Of a stretch of DNA of 64,000 nt, positions 20,105 through 32,513 are shown in pieces. Source of the DNA: Buddleja alternifolia (lineage: Eukaryota > Streptophyta > Magnoliopsida > Lamiales > Scrophulariaceae); NCBI GenBank assembly GCA_019426215.1, contig CM033394.1:17442195-17506194 (forward strand), given 5' to 3'. The notes beneath the pieces were generated by a model. That model searched no databases. It was not told where the DNA came from and saw only the letters and a program-made list of their open reading frames with translations. The position numbers were made by a program, and so were the translations under genes. How positions within the stretch are numbered: the stretch's first letter is position 1; each line of letters opens with the position of its first letter.

Positions 20105-22247
20105 CTCGACTCTTGATCCGTTCATGTGAGACATGTTCGCATGATTGCATGTTTAAAATTAAATGATACTATTGAATTTTAGGGAGTTGGATTCTAGATA
20201 TTAATATTTTTAACATGTAATATTTTGTTATTGTTGAAGCATGCTTATTTTGATTAGATCAGTTGTTTATATTGTTTAAAAGCATGAATGCATGTCTATA
20301 ACATTAATATATTTATTTATATTCAACATGATAGATTTGATTTGATCAAATGTTTTATTTAAATTGTTTAAATAAAATGTTGAATATTCTATGTCAATCC
20401 TATATTTAGACTATTGTGACATGTTGATTGAGTGGGAGTAAGATGCAAAAGTTGAATCTTAATACTTCATGAGCATAAGATCACGTTGTTCAAATTGTTT
20501 GAAATCATGAGTATGTGTTAACATGTTTAAGTGTATTCAAGCATGATTATTTGATGTGATCAAATTGTTTAAAGTATTTAAATGCATGAATATATGCTTA
20601 TAGAATATGATTCTAAATCAATGCTTTTAATATGTATTATTTGATAGTACTTGAGTATGCTTATTTGATGAAATCAAATTGTTTAAATAATTAAAAATGC
20701 ATGCGTACATTATTAAAGCATTAGTATGTGTAATTGTATTCAACATGAGAAACTTGATGTGATCAAGTGTATTATTTAAATTGTTTAAATATATATTTAA
20801 TATATGATGTCAAATTATTTTTGACATGATAGCTGAGTGGGAGTATTTTTCAAAATGAGGAGAAAAGTTTTGATGAGATCATATAATTCAAATAGTTGAA
20901 TTTTTCCTCTTTAATTAAGTGTCTTGAAAATTTTAATTTTATTAGTACTCATTATTTATTTAATTATGCCAATGTATTCATTATAAAATAATGAAAAATT
21001 CACGAGTTTTGAAATATCAAGTGGGAGCGAGATTCAAGAGTTGAATTCTCATGGCCTCCATTACTGGTCTAATGGTGTATCGAATGAATATTATTCCCTG
21101 AGTAAGGTATTCACTCAAGGTTACAAGATTAGATCCTTGATGGGTGGATTGAAGTATGCGTAAACGAGTGTGACCACGCTGTCGTGGAGTATCGTGAATA
21201 TCATATGAATATCTAAATAATGGTGTACACTTGATTGGGAAACATATTAGCCTCCCTGAGGAGCTCTGCTATGTCATCCCAAAAGGCTGAACGTTAATAT
21301 GGTGGGTTAATGATGTTTAGTAATTGTTACAAAAGAAAAACATATTAACTAAGAAATGTTCTCGTCTTGAATTATTATATTTTTCGGTCCTGCCGCCAGG
21401 AAGGAAAATGTATAAAACTAGGTCATCATTGCATGTACCAAAATTTGGTTTGTGGATCCCATATTTGGTTTTATTACTCATAAATTGTTTATAATTTCTT
21501 TATTTTATAATTGCATTAGCTTGTCCTTCACAAATATGGTCTAGATATGTCAAGTGAAATTTGAATCTTGATAGTGTATTTACTTATGGTAGATATAAAC
21601 TCGTTCATATAGATACATGTTCTTTCAGTTCCAATTTACAATGAATCACTAACTGTTGCTGATCGTTATGAATGGTCACCTAAAGTCATTGAGATGACTA
21701 AAAGCTATATCCTAACCACTTTGTCAAACATTCTCAAGCATTTGATGAAAAAGATGGTTCTTATGAAAAGACCGTTTTCTCAAGGAGACGTCTAATGACG
21801 GGATTGGACATTTAGACATGGGTAATGTAGAAGTTGCAAATTACCAAGATTTCTGAAGGAATACTAGAATAAGAAACTCATCATTAACATGATGGGTTGG
21901 ATGAATAAATTAGAATTCCTTAGTATAATTATTGACAGTCAAACCCAATAGGATATGATCCTAAACTTCCATGTATTGTTCTTTGTGAATTTTATATTTC
22001 ATTGTGCAATCAATAATGAGATTATATATTGCATGATTCTATGGAAGAAATGGATGTTGCGAACTAAAGAAAGATGGTACGAGTTTATCAATTAGCAAAA
22101 ATGGGTTTATGCTTTAGGGTAAAGTATTGGTCTTGAATAATGTCTTTATGAACCTTTACTTGCAGAAACATAATTTTTGTTAATATAATGAATGTCTGGC
22201 TCACTAATATTTAAAAGAATAAAAGTTATTCGTAAAATTGTTATTAG

Positions 22248-23993
22248 TATTGGTCCCAAGTGGCATACGAAAGGGTCTATAAGGGGGGAGGGGGGGTTGA
22301 ATAGACCTTGAAGTCTTTTTCGACTTCAAAAAGTTTCGTATAAATTCGGTTTTGGACGCTTGAAATGTAAACGCTTGGCTAAGCGTTTACTCGAAGACTG
22401 TTTTGATAAAGTTAACTTAGACTTAGTTATTTCAACGATTACCAAAGTAGAATAATGTTTCAATCGCTTAATCAGGGTTAGCACAGTGGAATGATTTTAC
22501 AAGTCTTCTCTTTGAAAGGTTTTAGCGTCACAATGTTTTCCTTAGTTGCTTTTGGTTAAAATGTTTTGAACGCTTAGAATGCTTAGCGCTTAGTCAAGCA
22601 CTTAAAACTGATTTGAAAGCTTAGCGTTCTCTTTTTCCAAATATAATCGCTTAACTGTTTTAAAACCTTTTTAGAGATATGATATGCAAATATAAAGTAA
22701 AGTGATAAATGAGTACGTGACACAAAATATTTGTAAGGTTCACTGGGTGGTGAAATCCCAGCTACGTCCTTCTTCTCCTTTGCACTCGGAGGCAATCCAC
22801 TAGATTGATTATCGAAGAGTCACACAGAGATTTCTACAAAATAGGGAACAAATGGATGTTGATGGGTTGAGCTCCTTGGTCACACAGATTTCTTCTACAA
22901 GACACTTCTATCCTCGGAAGACGATCTCGAGCTCCTTGATCACACAGATTTCAGCTCCAATAAAGACCTTCTTCAACAAACTTCTTTTACACAAAAATAC
23001 TGCTTGTGAAACAACAAACTTTCTCACTCAGATGAAAGGCGTTGAGGGTTTTGTCATGGGTTTGTTTGATGTTAGGAAGTTCAAACAACTTAGGATATCT
23101 CAATAATAGTGTATGGTTATTCTTTGAAGATGTTTGAGATATCTGTGACTGTCTTTGGAATGTATTTGAGAAACTTGAAGGATTTTGGAGCTTCAATAAA
23201 GACCTTCTTCAACAAGCTTCTTTTACATAAAAAATACTGCTTGTGAATCAATGAACTTTCTTGAGCTTCCAATATGGCTATGGAGTTTATAAGCTTTTCT
23301 CTCAAATAATTTCAGCAAAGTCTTTCTCTCTTTTTATTTGCTCTCATTCCCATTCCCAAGGGTTTTGCTGAGGGTACTATTTATAGAGATCTTGGGATTT
23401 GTACGTTGGACACAATCAGGCGCGTGTCTCTTACGAAGTGCGTCAAATAGTCCCTTTCTGACATTCCTCAATTTCTGCTGGTTCCGATTGGACAGGAGCA
23501 GACTTGAACTCTAAAAAGCTAACAGTCTAGTCAAAAGGTGGCTTGTCCACAAGTCATAATGTCTTGTCACATTTAATGCGTTCTGAATTTATTTCCCTTT
23601 GAAAATAAATGATCGTTGAAGATTGGATGACTTGAGAATGTATTTCAGATGAATCCCTTCGTAGAACGCTTGAGTGAACTTGAGCGCTTGATTCAAAATC
23701 CTGAAACAATCCTTTAGCGTTTGACAGATGCTAAGAACAAATCTTCATCTTCACTTAACTTCAGACGCTTGAATCTTCAACTTGATCTTTGAAAGACTCA
23801 CCTAGAATTCTATCAGCGACTCGGTATCTGATACTAAGTCCAAAATCTAGAAAGATAAAAATTACAAGCTTAACAAACTAATAAACTTTCAAATGCTTAT
23901 ACATATATGAAAGTACAAACTTACATTCTTTTGAGGTCTAACATAAAATTCTATCTTGTCATCATCGAAACGTCTAACATGAAATTCCTAATA
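22248..23993 (-). repeat. Sirevirus-type solo LTR inside C1
   Basis: Reads in reverse as the S3 family LTR: it opens with the TTGGTCCCAAGTGGCATACG block and closes with ACATGAAATTCCTA. The exact 5 bp TSD ATTAG is at 22243-22247 and 23994-23998. Both terminal dinucleotides have mutated (TATTGG instead of TGTTGG; CCTAATA instead of CCTAACA). At 1746 bp it is longer than its relatives; segments containing GAGCTCCTTG and ATAAAGACCTTCTTCAACAA occur twice within it. Confidence 0.85.
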
Positions 23994-24499
23994 ATTAGTA
24001 AAGGTACTAGGAAAGATATTATTTTTTATTTTGTTAAATACTCTATTCATAATTCTAGACACAAGTATGTGACTTACCATTAGAAAGATAATCTCTAATG
24101 ACTGACAAAGTATATGATTAGCAGTAAGTCATATTAATCCTGATATGATCTAAAGACTGATTTATGATGTACTTAAATGTTTATTGGATGTAGAAGGGTC
24201 TGCGAATCATGTTGTGGAAGATGTAATGACTAAGAGGCCACAGGCCAAAGCAATTGTGCTGCTAATATATCTTTAATTGGTTCACACTGGTGATTGTGGA
24301 TCAATTCGTGTTTAAGTCAATGGAGTTTTTTTTTATTTTTTCATGCGAGATGGTTACTCAATGCATTTGTATATGTATATGATACATAAGTCTTAAAATG
24401 TTGAAGAGTTCAAATTGATTAAGACCCATGTCGAGAAGTAATTAGATAAACGTATGAAATCATTTTGATATGATCACAATGATGGATATTTGTCTAAAG

Positions 24500-26545
24500 A
24501 GTTCTTAGATTTCTTAATTGCAAATGAGATAAGATCTCAACTTACTGTACTGGACAACTTTAGTCGAAATGTGATCAGTTATGTTACTCTTCCCAAGTTC
24601 TTTTTTGGGATCCGCATTCAAATAGTTGCAACCTATTATACTTGTTTGTAAGTGAGTTCTTGAGACATATGAGGAACCATTGATTAGGCTAAGCCTGATT
24701 TTATGTTCAAGCACATGTGTTAGGGAAGGATCTGGACAAAGATAAATAAATGACAAAGGTATATTTGTTTGTAGAGTGTCCTAAAGAAACATATGGTAGT
24801 TAATACTATAGTTCAATCATCACGGGTATTTTGTAAAGTACGAATACTAAGTATCTGGATGATGGACTAGTGATTCACCACATGAGTTAAAATGAACTTG
24901 TATTTATGAGGATGATAGTATGAGATACTACATGTTGACAACCTAGAATAACTGAGAACATAACTGGGACATAAGATGTATCCAATATAATTATTGATTG
25001 TGGGTCTAATATACTTGAGTGAGCACAATGTAGTGGGAGTATTGTCATTAAAATGACAGATATCTTCAGGAGACTCTAGGGGTGAAACCTGAATATGAAT
25101 CAGATACTCTTAGCAACTATGTAGCTCTACTAGATATAGATGTTGCCAATGAGTCAAAGTAACGTATGTCTGATAACTTGTAGAGGCGCCAAGAGGCATT
25201 AAACTCATGAGATGCAAATGAGTCTATAAAAGAAAGAAAGGAGTGGATTGGAAGGTAGAGAACCTCAAAGCAAGGATACTAGTGATGTTTTATATGATAA
25301 AACCTTCCAGCCAGTAGTCATGCTTAAATCCAGAATGATACTCTTGTTCATTGCTACTCATTATGATTATCAGTTAAAAGATGGATATGAAGACAATATT
25401 CTTGAACGGGCACCTTCAAGAAAAATATTATATATATTACAACTTGATGAACTTTTAGTTAAAAAGTCATGGTGCATATGGTATGCAAAGTGAAGGTCCA
25501 TTTATGGACTTAAATAAACATCTATATCATGGAACATTAAAATTAGAAGCTATCAAATTTTGAATTTGAATAAATACTGGATACACTAAGGGCGTATAAG
25601 AGACATCCTGAGAGATATAATGTTCTTAGCACAATATATGGACAATATCCTAATCATTACGAATGATATATGAATATTATCTGTTGCCAAGTTTTGGTTT
25701 TTTAATTAGATTGATATAGATGACCTGGGTGAAGCTAGCAATGTTTTGAAAAGAACAAACTGCTAAATTAATCACATTCTGCATATATAAGATAATGACG
25801 AAGTATATTGTGATGGATTTCAAGAAGGTTTTATCTCCTTTTAAGCTTGAAATTAATCTTTCTCAAAAGAAAAAAGAGATACGTACCACATGCTTTTGTT
25901 GTGGATTGTCTTATGTGGTTTGAGTGTTACACAAAGATCAAACATCTGTTATGCAGTAATAAAAGGTCAACAATTATCAATTATATCCTAAACTACACTG
26001 GCTAGGAGTGAATCATATATTATAGTACTTGAGAAAGACTATATATTATATGATAATCTATCTCAGTGAAGAGCTGGAACGGAACCAATTAGTTACATAA
26101 GATGATGTATTTATATAGATAGTGATTCTAATCACTCCACCAGCATATGTATTTACCCTTTTCTGTAAGGAACTATTAGTTGTAGAATTGTATAATTATG
26201 AATTAACCATTTCAACTACATAAGTTGAATAAGTGGCGACTTATGAAGTTGCTAAAATAGCTTATTGGCTTAAAGAAATTTTTATAAACTAGATGTTATT
26301 AGAATTGGACTAATACCAATCACATACTGATGTGACATTTGGTTACGTAGTTAATTCTATATATTCTAGTAGTCATAATTGAAAGTGTCACATAATAGAG
26401 AATAATTAGACTACAATGCGATTGTAGAAACCGAGTTAGTTTTCATGTATAATCTAACAGATTCCCTTTCTAAAAGCATTGGCACAAAAGAGCTTTGTTT
26501 ATCTAAATGGGACGAGTATGTTGGATATACAGCTAATTGGTTTTA
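24500..26545 (+). pseudogene. pol: C1 pol remnant (RT and RNase H)
   Basis: Frames change often, but copia pol blocks can be followed. The open stretch 25248-25493 includes LKSRMILLFIATHYDYQL, the RT block preceding the MDVKTAFLNG site, which is degraded near 25380. Around 25635 a MDNILIITNDI-like segment stands where YVDDILLIGND is expected. Around 26225 a block equivalent to TEAEYVA and around 26385 one equivalent to SKHI mark RNase H. The tract ends just before the polypurine site at 26551. Not functional. Confidence 0.6.
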
Positions 26546-26550
26546 AGGGC

Positions 26551-26560
26551 AAGTGGGAGA
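26551..26560 (+). promoter_or_regulatory. Polypurine tract of C1
   Basis: AAGTGGGAGA immediately before the 3' LTR at 26562. The same GTGGGAGATTGTTAG context precedes the C2 3' LTR at 50740. Confidence 0.85.
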
Positions 26561-26561
26561 T

Positions 26562-28448
26562 TGTTAGGATGTGCCCTAAAATTCAATTATTTAATGTATT
26601 TATTATAAAATAATAAATTATATATTATAAGTTATGAGTATTATTAAAATGTCCTATGAAGATAGACATAGTCCATAATTACGGATGAGAATCCAAATGG
26701 AAGTGATGTTCCATGAAAGACTTGGATTCAGTATATCATATGTTATTTTAAATGGGTTGTAGTCGGTGATAAGAATGGACGTCTTATCTGCTAAAGACTA
26801 TAATATGCTATATTCGATGATTTTTCTTAATCATGGGAATAGGGATTCCATATATAGTATATTCGTGTAAATTAATAAGATTGAAACATTGAACCAGACC
26901 AACTGGATTATTTATTTTTGACTGTTATCGAAAATAAATAATTTTGAACAATAACTCTTAATCCTACGATTGTCGTGGACTAATGCATCTAGTGTACATT
27001 TCTTTGATGTATTCACAAGTGAGGTGTTCGGTGACCAACATACTTTATACATTGGGTACTGACATAAAAATGTGATTGGAAAGGACATTCATATGAAATC
27101 TACAATCTCCATGAGAGATAAGATATATCCCCTATAATGGATTTGCAATGTTCAACTTTTCTAAAACTTTGGCGAAAGTGTTTCGAGTGAAGTGTCACTG
27201 AAATTACATGAAAAATAGTTTTTCATTTGGAAAGTTGATAAGAAGCAAATTGAGCATTTTAGGATAAGATGTGAAAAATAAAATGATACTTAATTTTATT
27301 TCTTCACGGATATTTCTAGAGAGGAGTTAATGAAATATTTCTTTACGAAAAAATGAGAACTCAAGAATAAATTGAAGTTAATTTTAGAGTGCAACAATAT
27401 TTATTTAGTGGAATTAAATATTGTTAAGTGGTATTAAATATTATCATGTGATGATAATTTGATTTAATCTACTTGGAGCTAAATTTAATTTTCCCTTAGG
27501 TCCCTTCGCAAACCTCAAATTGAAACTTTACGAATAAATACTAAAGAATCCATTAGATGGATAAGTTTGAACTTAGATGAAAAACATGTGGGAAATATCT
27601 TTGGAAGATAATTAATTAAAAGAAAAGAAAAAGAATTAAAAAAAGAACCCTGCTGGCGCATGCGCTGCACACGCGCGTGAAAGTCATGCGCGCGTCAGCG
27701 CAGCAGCAAAGGCGATGTCAGCAGGCGCGCGTGTGGCACACGCGCCCCCAGTTGGAAACAACTGTTTTTTCTTTTTTTCTTTTTGACCCAGTTGTTTCTT
27801 TTTCTTTCCTTCATCCCACATAGATTTTTAACAAGGTATTTCATCCCACATTAGTTTATAAAATCAAAAGTTATCCCACATTGGAAAATTATTAATTTTT
27901 CATCCCTTGACATCCCTATATAATGGGATTTCATGGGGAAGTTCAAATATACAACTTAAGAAAAAATAAAAAAAAATAACAAATGCAAGTAGTTCTTGAA
28001 TAATTTTACAAGAACAAGCTAACTTTTAAGAAAATAAAATTCCTCTTAAGAAGTTTTATTTTAGCAGTATTTTTTTTTTGAAGCCCACACTTCCGAGTTT
28101 GTTGAGGCATTGCGAAGAAGGCTTTGCGATGAACGAGCTCTGATTTCTTCTTCTACCGGCGAGTTCCAATATTCGGTGTAAGGTTTGTTTTCTTCATTTT
28201 AATTATTATTGTTTTTATAGTTATGCAATTATTAGTTTTGAAATTAAAGCGTTTAATTATGTAGTCTTGTAATTGTTAGCTATAGATAGACAATAATAAT
28301 TATTAATTAAAATATTTTATTAATTTATTTAGCCATAGTATGTATGTTTTAAGTTTTTGATGTCATACATGTGCGCATAAGAGTTAGGTCTCTATTTTAA
28401 TTCTGCTGCGTACCAATATAGGTTCGATTTTGAATCGATTTCCCAACA
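26562..28448 (+). repeat. 3' LTR of C1
   Basis: 1887 bp, starting TGTTAGGATGTGCCC and ending GATTTCCCAACA, directly followed by the TSD. Point differences from the 5' LTR are scattered through its whole length, fitting an old insertion. It contains a CpG-rich patch at about 27650-27755. Confidence 0.9.
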
Positions 28449-28631
28449 GGTGGAGAGGCCAATCGTGGGAAAAGAGGGATGATTTTGGGCGTGGACGGGG
28501 TGCCAACGTGTGGGGTGGTTGTTGGTTCTTCTCTGAAGAAGAAGAACCGGTAAAGTTACTGTTCATCTTCTTAAACAAACAGTGATTGCTTTTTTGTTTA
28601 TATGTATTTATACTCTCTTTCTGTAATTTTA

Positions 28632-28812
28632 GGGAAAATTACACATACCCCTTAACTTATTGTACAATTATAAACAATCCTTCACTTTTTGAAAAATACC
28701 AACACACCTCTCAATGGGTCTATTTATAAGGGGAACTTTATACAATTTCCCAAAAGATGAAGGATCTTTGGTAATTACACTATAAATGAGGGGGTCTGTG
28801 TGTAATTTTCTC
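28632..28812. mobile_element. Small inverted-repeat element (possible MITE)
   Basis: The left end GGGAAAATTACACATACCCC is mirrored by a right end which reads, reversed, GAGAAAATTACACACAGACC. It is 181 bp and AT-rich between the arms. The AATTACA...CCCC terminus resembles the 3460-4882 element. I could not find a matching TSD, so the class is uncertain. Confidence 0.45.
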
Positions 28813-29465
28813 ATAGGTTTTTTTTTTGTTTTTTACTTTATTGTGGTGTTTCATCTCAACTTATCGTGATCTACTAATTCGTCTGATTGTCTTTGGTGAT
28901 TTAGTGCGGTATTTGGATATGTCTACATCGAATTATTAAATTGCTCCTAAAATTGAATGGAAATTTGCTATTTGTGTTTATGGCTCCTCATATATTTTAG
29001 TTTTTATTCTAAAAATAGTAAAAAATTATTTGTTTGTTGAAACAAAAACGAAAATAACTTTTGTGAAAAAAATCGAACCGGTGATAAATTTGGTACGGTA
29101 TTCAATTTGCTACTTTGGCATACCAAAATTACCGAGTAAGTAACCTAATTGCTTATAAGTTAAACTCATTTAAATTGTCTCAAATTCATTGATTTTGTAA
29201 CCCTTTTAAATTTTAATAATTACATTCACATCCTTAGGGGTGTTTTGGTAAAAAAAAAAAAAAAAAGTTGTCCAGGACAAGGACGAAACAAGAAGTCTCC
29301 ATTTAAAAAAAAAATGTAATTTAGGGCCCGATTGAATGGACGCCTATTTCTCATTTCTCATTATACATAAATAAAGTAAGAGATATTATTTTTAGGAAAG
29401 TAGAGATATGATGGAGGAAGTGTGTTTGGATGAATTTTTTTTTTTTTTAGAAAAAAAGGTAATGA
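28813..29465. other. Gene-free spacer
   Basis: AT-rich sequence with poly-A runs near 29250 and poly-T near 29440. GGGCCCGATTGAATGG at 29325 resembles a Harbinger-type terminus, but no matching inverted end was found. Confidence 0.5.
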
Positions 29466-29993
29466 TTAAGTGTGAATATTAGGCCTGGCAATGGGTAGGT
29501 AAGACCCACACCCACACCCACACCCAAAGTTTGGGTCTAGTCCAGAATCAGACCCAAAGTTTTGGATCTGGTTCTAGAACCAAAACTTTGGGTCTATATG
29601 GGTCTGGGTCTAGGCTTAGACCCAATCTGTTGGTATTTTTTTTTTTAACTTATATTTTAGTTTTATATGTTATATGAAATTGACTATGCATATACAGATT
29701 TATAAAATCTGGAAAGATATATTAATATATAAAATAGTTTATTTTTGGTAATTAGGCTTTTATGTTTTATAATTAAAGCAAAAATTTGGGAATATAATTG
29801 GACTAAACAATTATTATATTCTTAAGACATAATACACGACCTTTTTCCAAAAATTAAAATTTTATTCTTTTTTTTTTAACAAGAACATTTTATTTTTCTT
29901 TAATAATTATTTACATGCAATTTATATATATATATTAAATAAAATCTGAAGTATATAATTCTTTTAACAAATTTATCTTATATATATTAGATA

Positions 29994-30229
29994 TATATGT
30001 ATATATATATATATATATATATCTACTCACAAATTCAAATCTATATTATATATATATATATTTATGTATTATTGATATAATATGTTTATATTATCTATCT
30101 GTCTATCTATCTATATATATGTAATTTAAACATATAATATCAATAATATATATATATCTACATGTAATCTGGAATTTTTCAAATTACATGTGTGTATATA
30201 TCTATATATATAATTTAAACATATTATAT

Positions 30230-30262
<33 letters not shown>
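29994..30262. repeat. AT/CTAT microsatellite cluster
   Basis: Several TA dinucleotide runs (about 29999-30021, 30045-30060 and 30232-30262), with a CTATCTGTCTATCTAT tetranucleotide run near 30095, separated by repeated AATTTAAACATAT segments. Confidence 0.85.
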
Positions 30263-30266
<4 letters not shown>

Positions 30267-30896
30267 GTGATCTGAAAGTTATCTGAAAATCAAAGAAGAT
30301 GGAGGGCGGCGGCGACGACGACGAAGAGGAAGAGCAAGGCGCAATGTTGGAGATAGGGGAGGAAGGGCGGCGGGACAAGAAAGAGGCGGCAGCAGGAGAA
30401 AGCGGTGGCGACAGAGAAGAGGGAGAGAAGTAGGCAGCGGCAGGAATGTACAAAGAAGAGGACGTTGCGGCGGCAACGACGGCGAAAGTGGAGGAGCGGC
30501 GGCTGAGAATAGGAGGCATGGGTGTACATTTAGGTGGTTGGAAGAAGATTATAGAATATGTTTGAGGAATTAGATATATATTATATACTAGTAAATGCTA
30601 CACACTCGTTTGAGCGTGCAAAATAAAATAAAAAATTTAAAAATTCTTTTGGTTAAAGTCAATTTGATAATTATTTTTTGTACCAAAATCAAATAGATAA
30701 AACATAAAGAAGATAGTGAGAAAAAAGGTATGGGAGAGAAAAGGAAAATAAATGAGATATAAAAAGATAATGTGAGAGAAAATAGGAGAGCGAATAAAAT
30801 TTAAAGGGAAAATGGTAGTTATTTGGGACACTTGTCAAATTTTGGGTGGATGAATGCTTTACCAAAATTTGACAGCTTAAAGTAGTTACTCTAGGC

Positions 30897-31044
30897 ATTA
30901 ATCTATGTTGGACCGGGTGTAATGGAGCTAGTGCCCATTACACCATACATTTGTGTTGGGATGTGTGAATTTTATTATCCTAACACAAATGTGTGGTGTA
31001 ATGGGCACCGACTCTATTACACCGGGTCTACCATAGAATCACCC
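30897..31044. mobile_element. Foldback MITE, copy 2 (same family as 2157-2307)
   Basis: 148 bp with paired arms from CTATGTTGGACCGGGTG (30903) to the complement ending CTACCATAG (31036). It is flanked by an exact 11 bp direct repeat TTACTCTAGGC (30886-30896, 31045-31055). The right arm, reversed, begins GGGTGATTCTATGGTAGACC, matching copy 1 in the terminal CTATGGT-GACC motif. It is nested in the 29476-31306 element. Confidence 0.75.
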
Positions 31045-31316
31045 TTACTCTAGGCCTCTCCCACTTTATATAATAGTATAGATATTGCATTAGGTTTGCA
31101 TTTGGATTTGGGTTTGGGTTTAGGTTTTAGTTTTGGGTCTGAGTTGTGTCTGGTCTGGGTCTAGCTTAATGTTTGGGTCTGAGTCTCGGTCCAGACCCAA
31201 ACTTAATCTTTTGGCCTGGGTCTAGACCCAGACCCAAACTTTTAGGTCTAAACTCAAACCCAAACTTTTGGGTCTTGGTCTGGGTCTTACCTACCCAGTG
31301 CTAGGCTTAAGTGTGA

Positions 31317-31634
31317 TGTGATGTCTTTTTTTTTAAGAAAAAATGCTTTTTTGTGAAAAATTGGTATGGATGAGTTTTGTTTTTATAAGAAATTTTAGAC
31401 ATATTTAAGTTAAACTCAAGGGATCCAAAATTATGCAAAGTGGATCTTATTACTTACATTATTTCAAATAAAGATATGTGATTATTTTGATGATAATATT
31501 AAATATTGGAGAATGATGTACTTTTAGTTATTGAGTGAACTATCTCATTATGAATAGTAAAAGTTCTGACTTTTTGAGAAAAATTTGACGGAAATGCCAT
31601 CTAAATCCATTTTAAGAATTTTTTGAGATTTTCT
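31317..31634. other. Gene-free spacer
   Basis: AT-rich sequence between the MULE-like and Harbinger elements. No coding or repeat signal seen apart from short poly-T runs near 31327. Confidence 0.55.
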
Positions 31635-31867
31635 TGAGGGCTCGTTTGGATGGGTGGATTAGGGCTGAGGGGATTTGAAATGCCCAACTCAAATCCATTT
31701 TTGATGTTTGGCCCAAAACATAAATATGTGGGTTTGAAATCCATCTTTGAGCCCGATGGATTTGAAACCCAATCTAATAGATTTGAAACCTTTCCATTAC
31801 CCCTGTCATTTGAAATCCTTTGTAGCTGGAGTTTTCGTACTCTCTTCTCTCAAACGGCTCGACAGGT

Positions 31868-31868
<1 letters not shown>

Positions 31869-31930
<62 letters not shown>
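31869..31930. repeat. (CT)25 microsatellite followed by (AT)6
   Basis: An uninterrupted CT run of 50 bases at 31869-31918 followed by AT repeats, in the leader of the Harbinger element. It creates spurious Ser-Leu ORFs on the plus strand. Confidence 0.95.
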
Positions 31931-32513
31931 CTTTTCGTACCATCTCTCTCTACCTATCTATTCTCTCTCTCGTTTTTCTTTCTCTCGATCTCTGTCAATC
32001 CAAATTTGAACTAGGGTTTAGGTTTTATCACTTTTTTTTTCTTCTTTTCGTTTAAATCTGTAGTAATAGTTCAAAATTTGGCAATAATTTCCACTACTTC
32101 TTCAAATATGGAATTCTAGTGATTTATTTTCATTAAGTTTTGGTGGTGGAAAAAAATCGGGCCTGAAATATATAATTATATTACATATAGAGCCATTTTT
32201 CGTATCTCATTTCTATCTATTGCTTTACAGGAAAATTCAAACACCTGAACGCTCTTGAAATTGCTTCTTAGTTGGATTCATGTGTTTAAGATCAGGTTTA
32301 GCTCATCACAACTCTATTGCATTTTGTTTTGTTGTGTGATTTGTGTATTTCTCGTTTTTTATGGTCACGTGAGCAAGTCTATGCTTTTTTTTTTGGGGTT
32401 TGATTTGTATGGTGTTATGTTCGATTATTGCTTAAATGTAGAGTGCTTATGGCTGTTTTGAGGAAGTTACTGGTTTAATACCTCGAAATCATAAAAAATG
32501 TTATGTAGGTTAA

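Larger units (their letters stand above)
18267..28448 (+). mobile_element. Complete but decayed copia element C1
   Basis: LTRs at 18267-20090 and 26562-28448, an initiator-Met type primer site, and a polypurine tract define the element; the 5 bp TSD GGTGG is exact (18262-18266, 28449-28453). The internal region has no long ORF, but isolated copia landmarks survive in the correct order: an RT segment near 25300-25420, a degraded YVDD-like segment near 25635, a DLGEA-like segment near 25720, and an RNase H segment near 26225-26400. A Sirevirus-type solo LTR (22248-23993) split the internal region later. Confidence 0.88.
29476..31306. mobile_element. Long-TIR MULE-like element
   Basis: Subterminal inverted repeats: left GGCAATGGGTAGGTAAGACC, right its complement near 31280-31303 with one or two changes. 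The arms continue for about 150-220 bp as reiterations of GGGTCTGGGTCTAGACCC-like words. An exact 10 bp direct repeat TTAAGTGTGA flanks the element (29466-29475, 31307-31316), although the left arm starts about five bases inside it. The interior has TA microsatellites, a GC-rich block (30298-30520) and MITE copy 2 (30897-31044). No transposase. Confidence 0.65.

Noticed and set aside
29325..29345. GGGCCCGATTGAATGG as the start of another Harbinger-like element
   Set aside because: No matching inverted end or 3 bp TSD could be found before 31638.
30229..30529. Overlapping minus-strand ORFs rich in Ser, Pro and Leu
   Set aside because: They come from a GA/CGG-rich purine patch; three frames are open together with low-complexity content. 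No domain is seen.
31650..32055. Plus-strand ORFs with a long Ser-Leu repeat
   Set aside because: They are made by the (CT)25 microsatellite and open in two frames at once.
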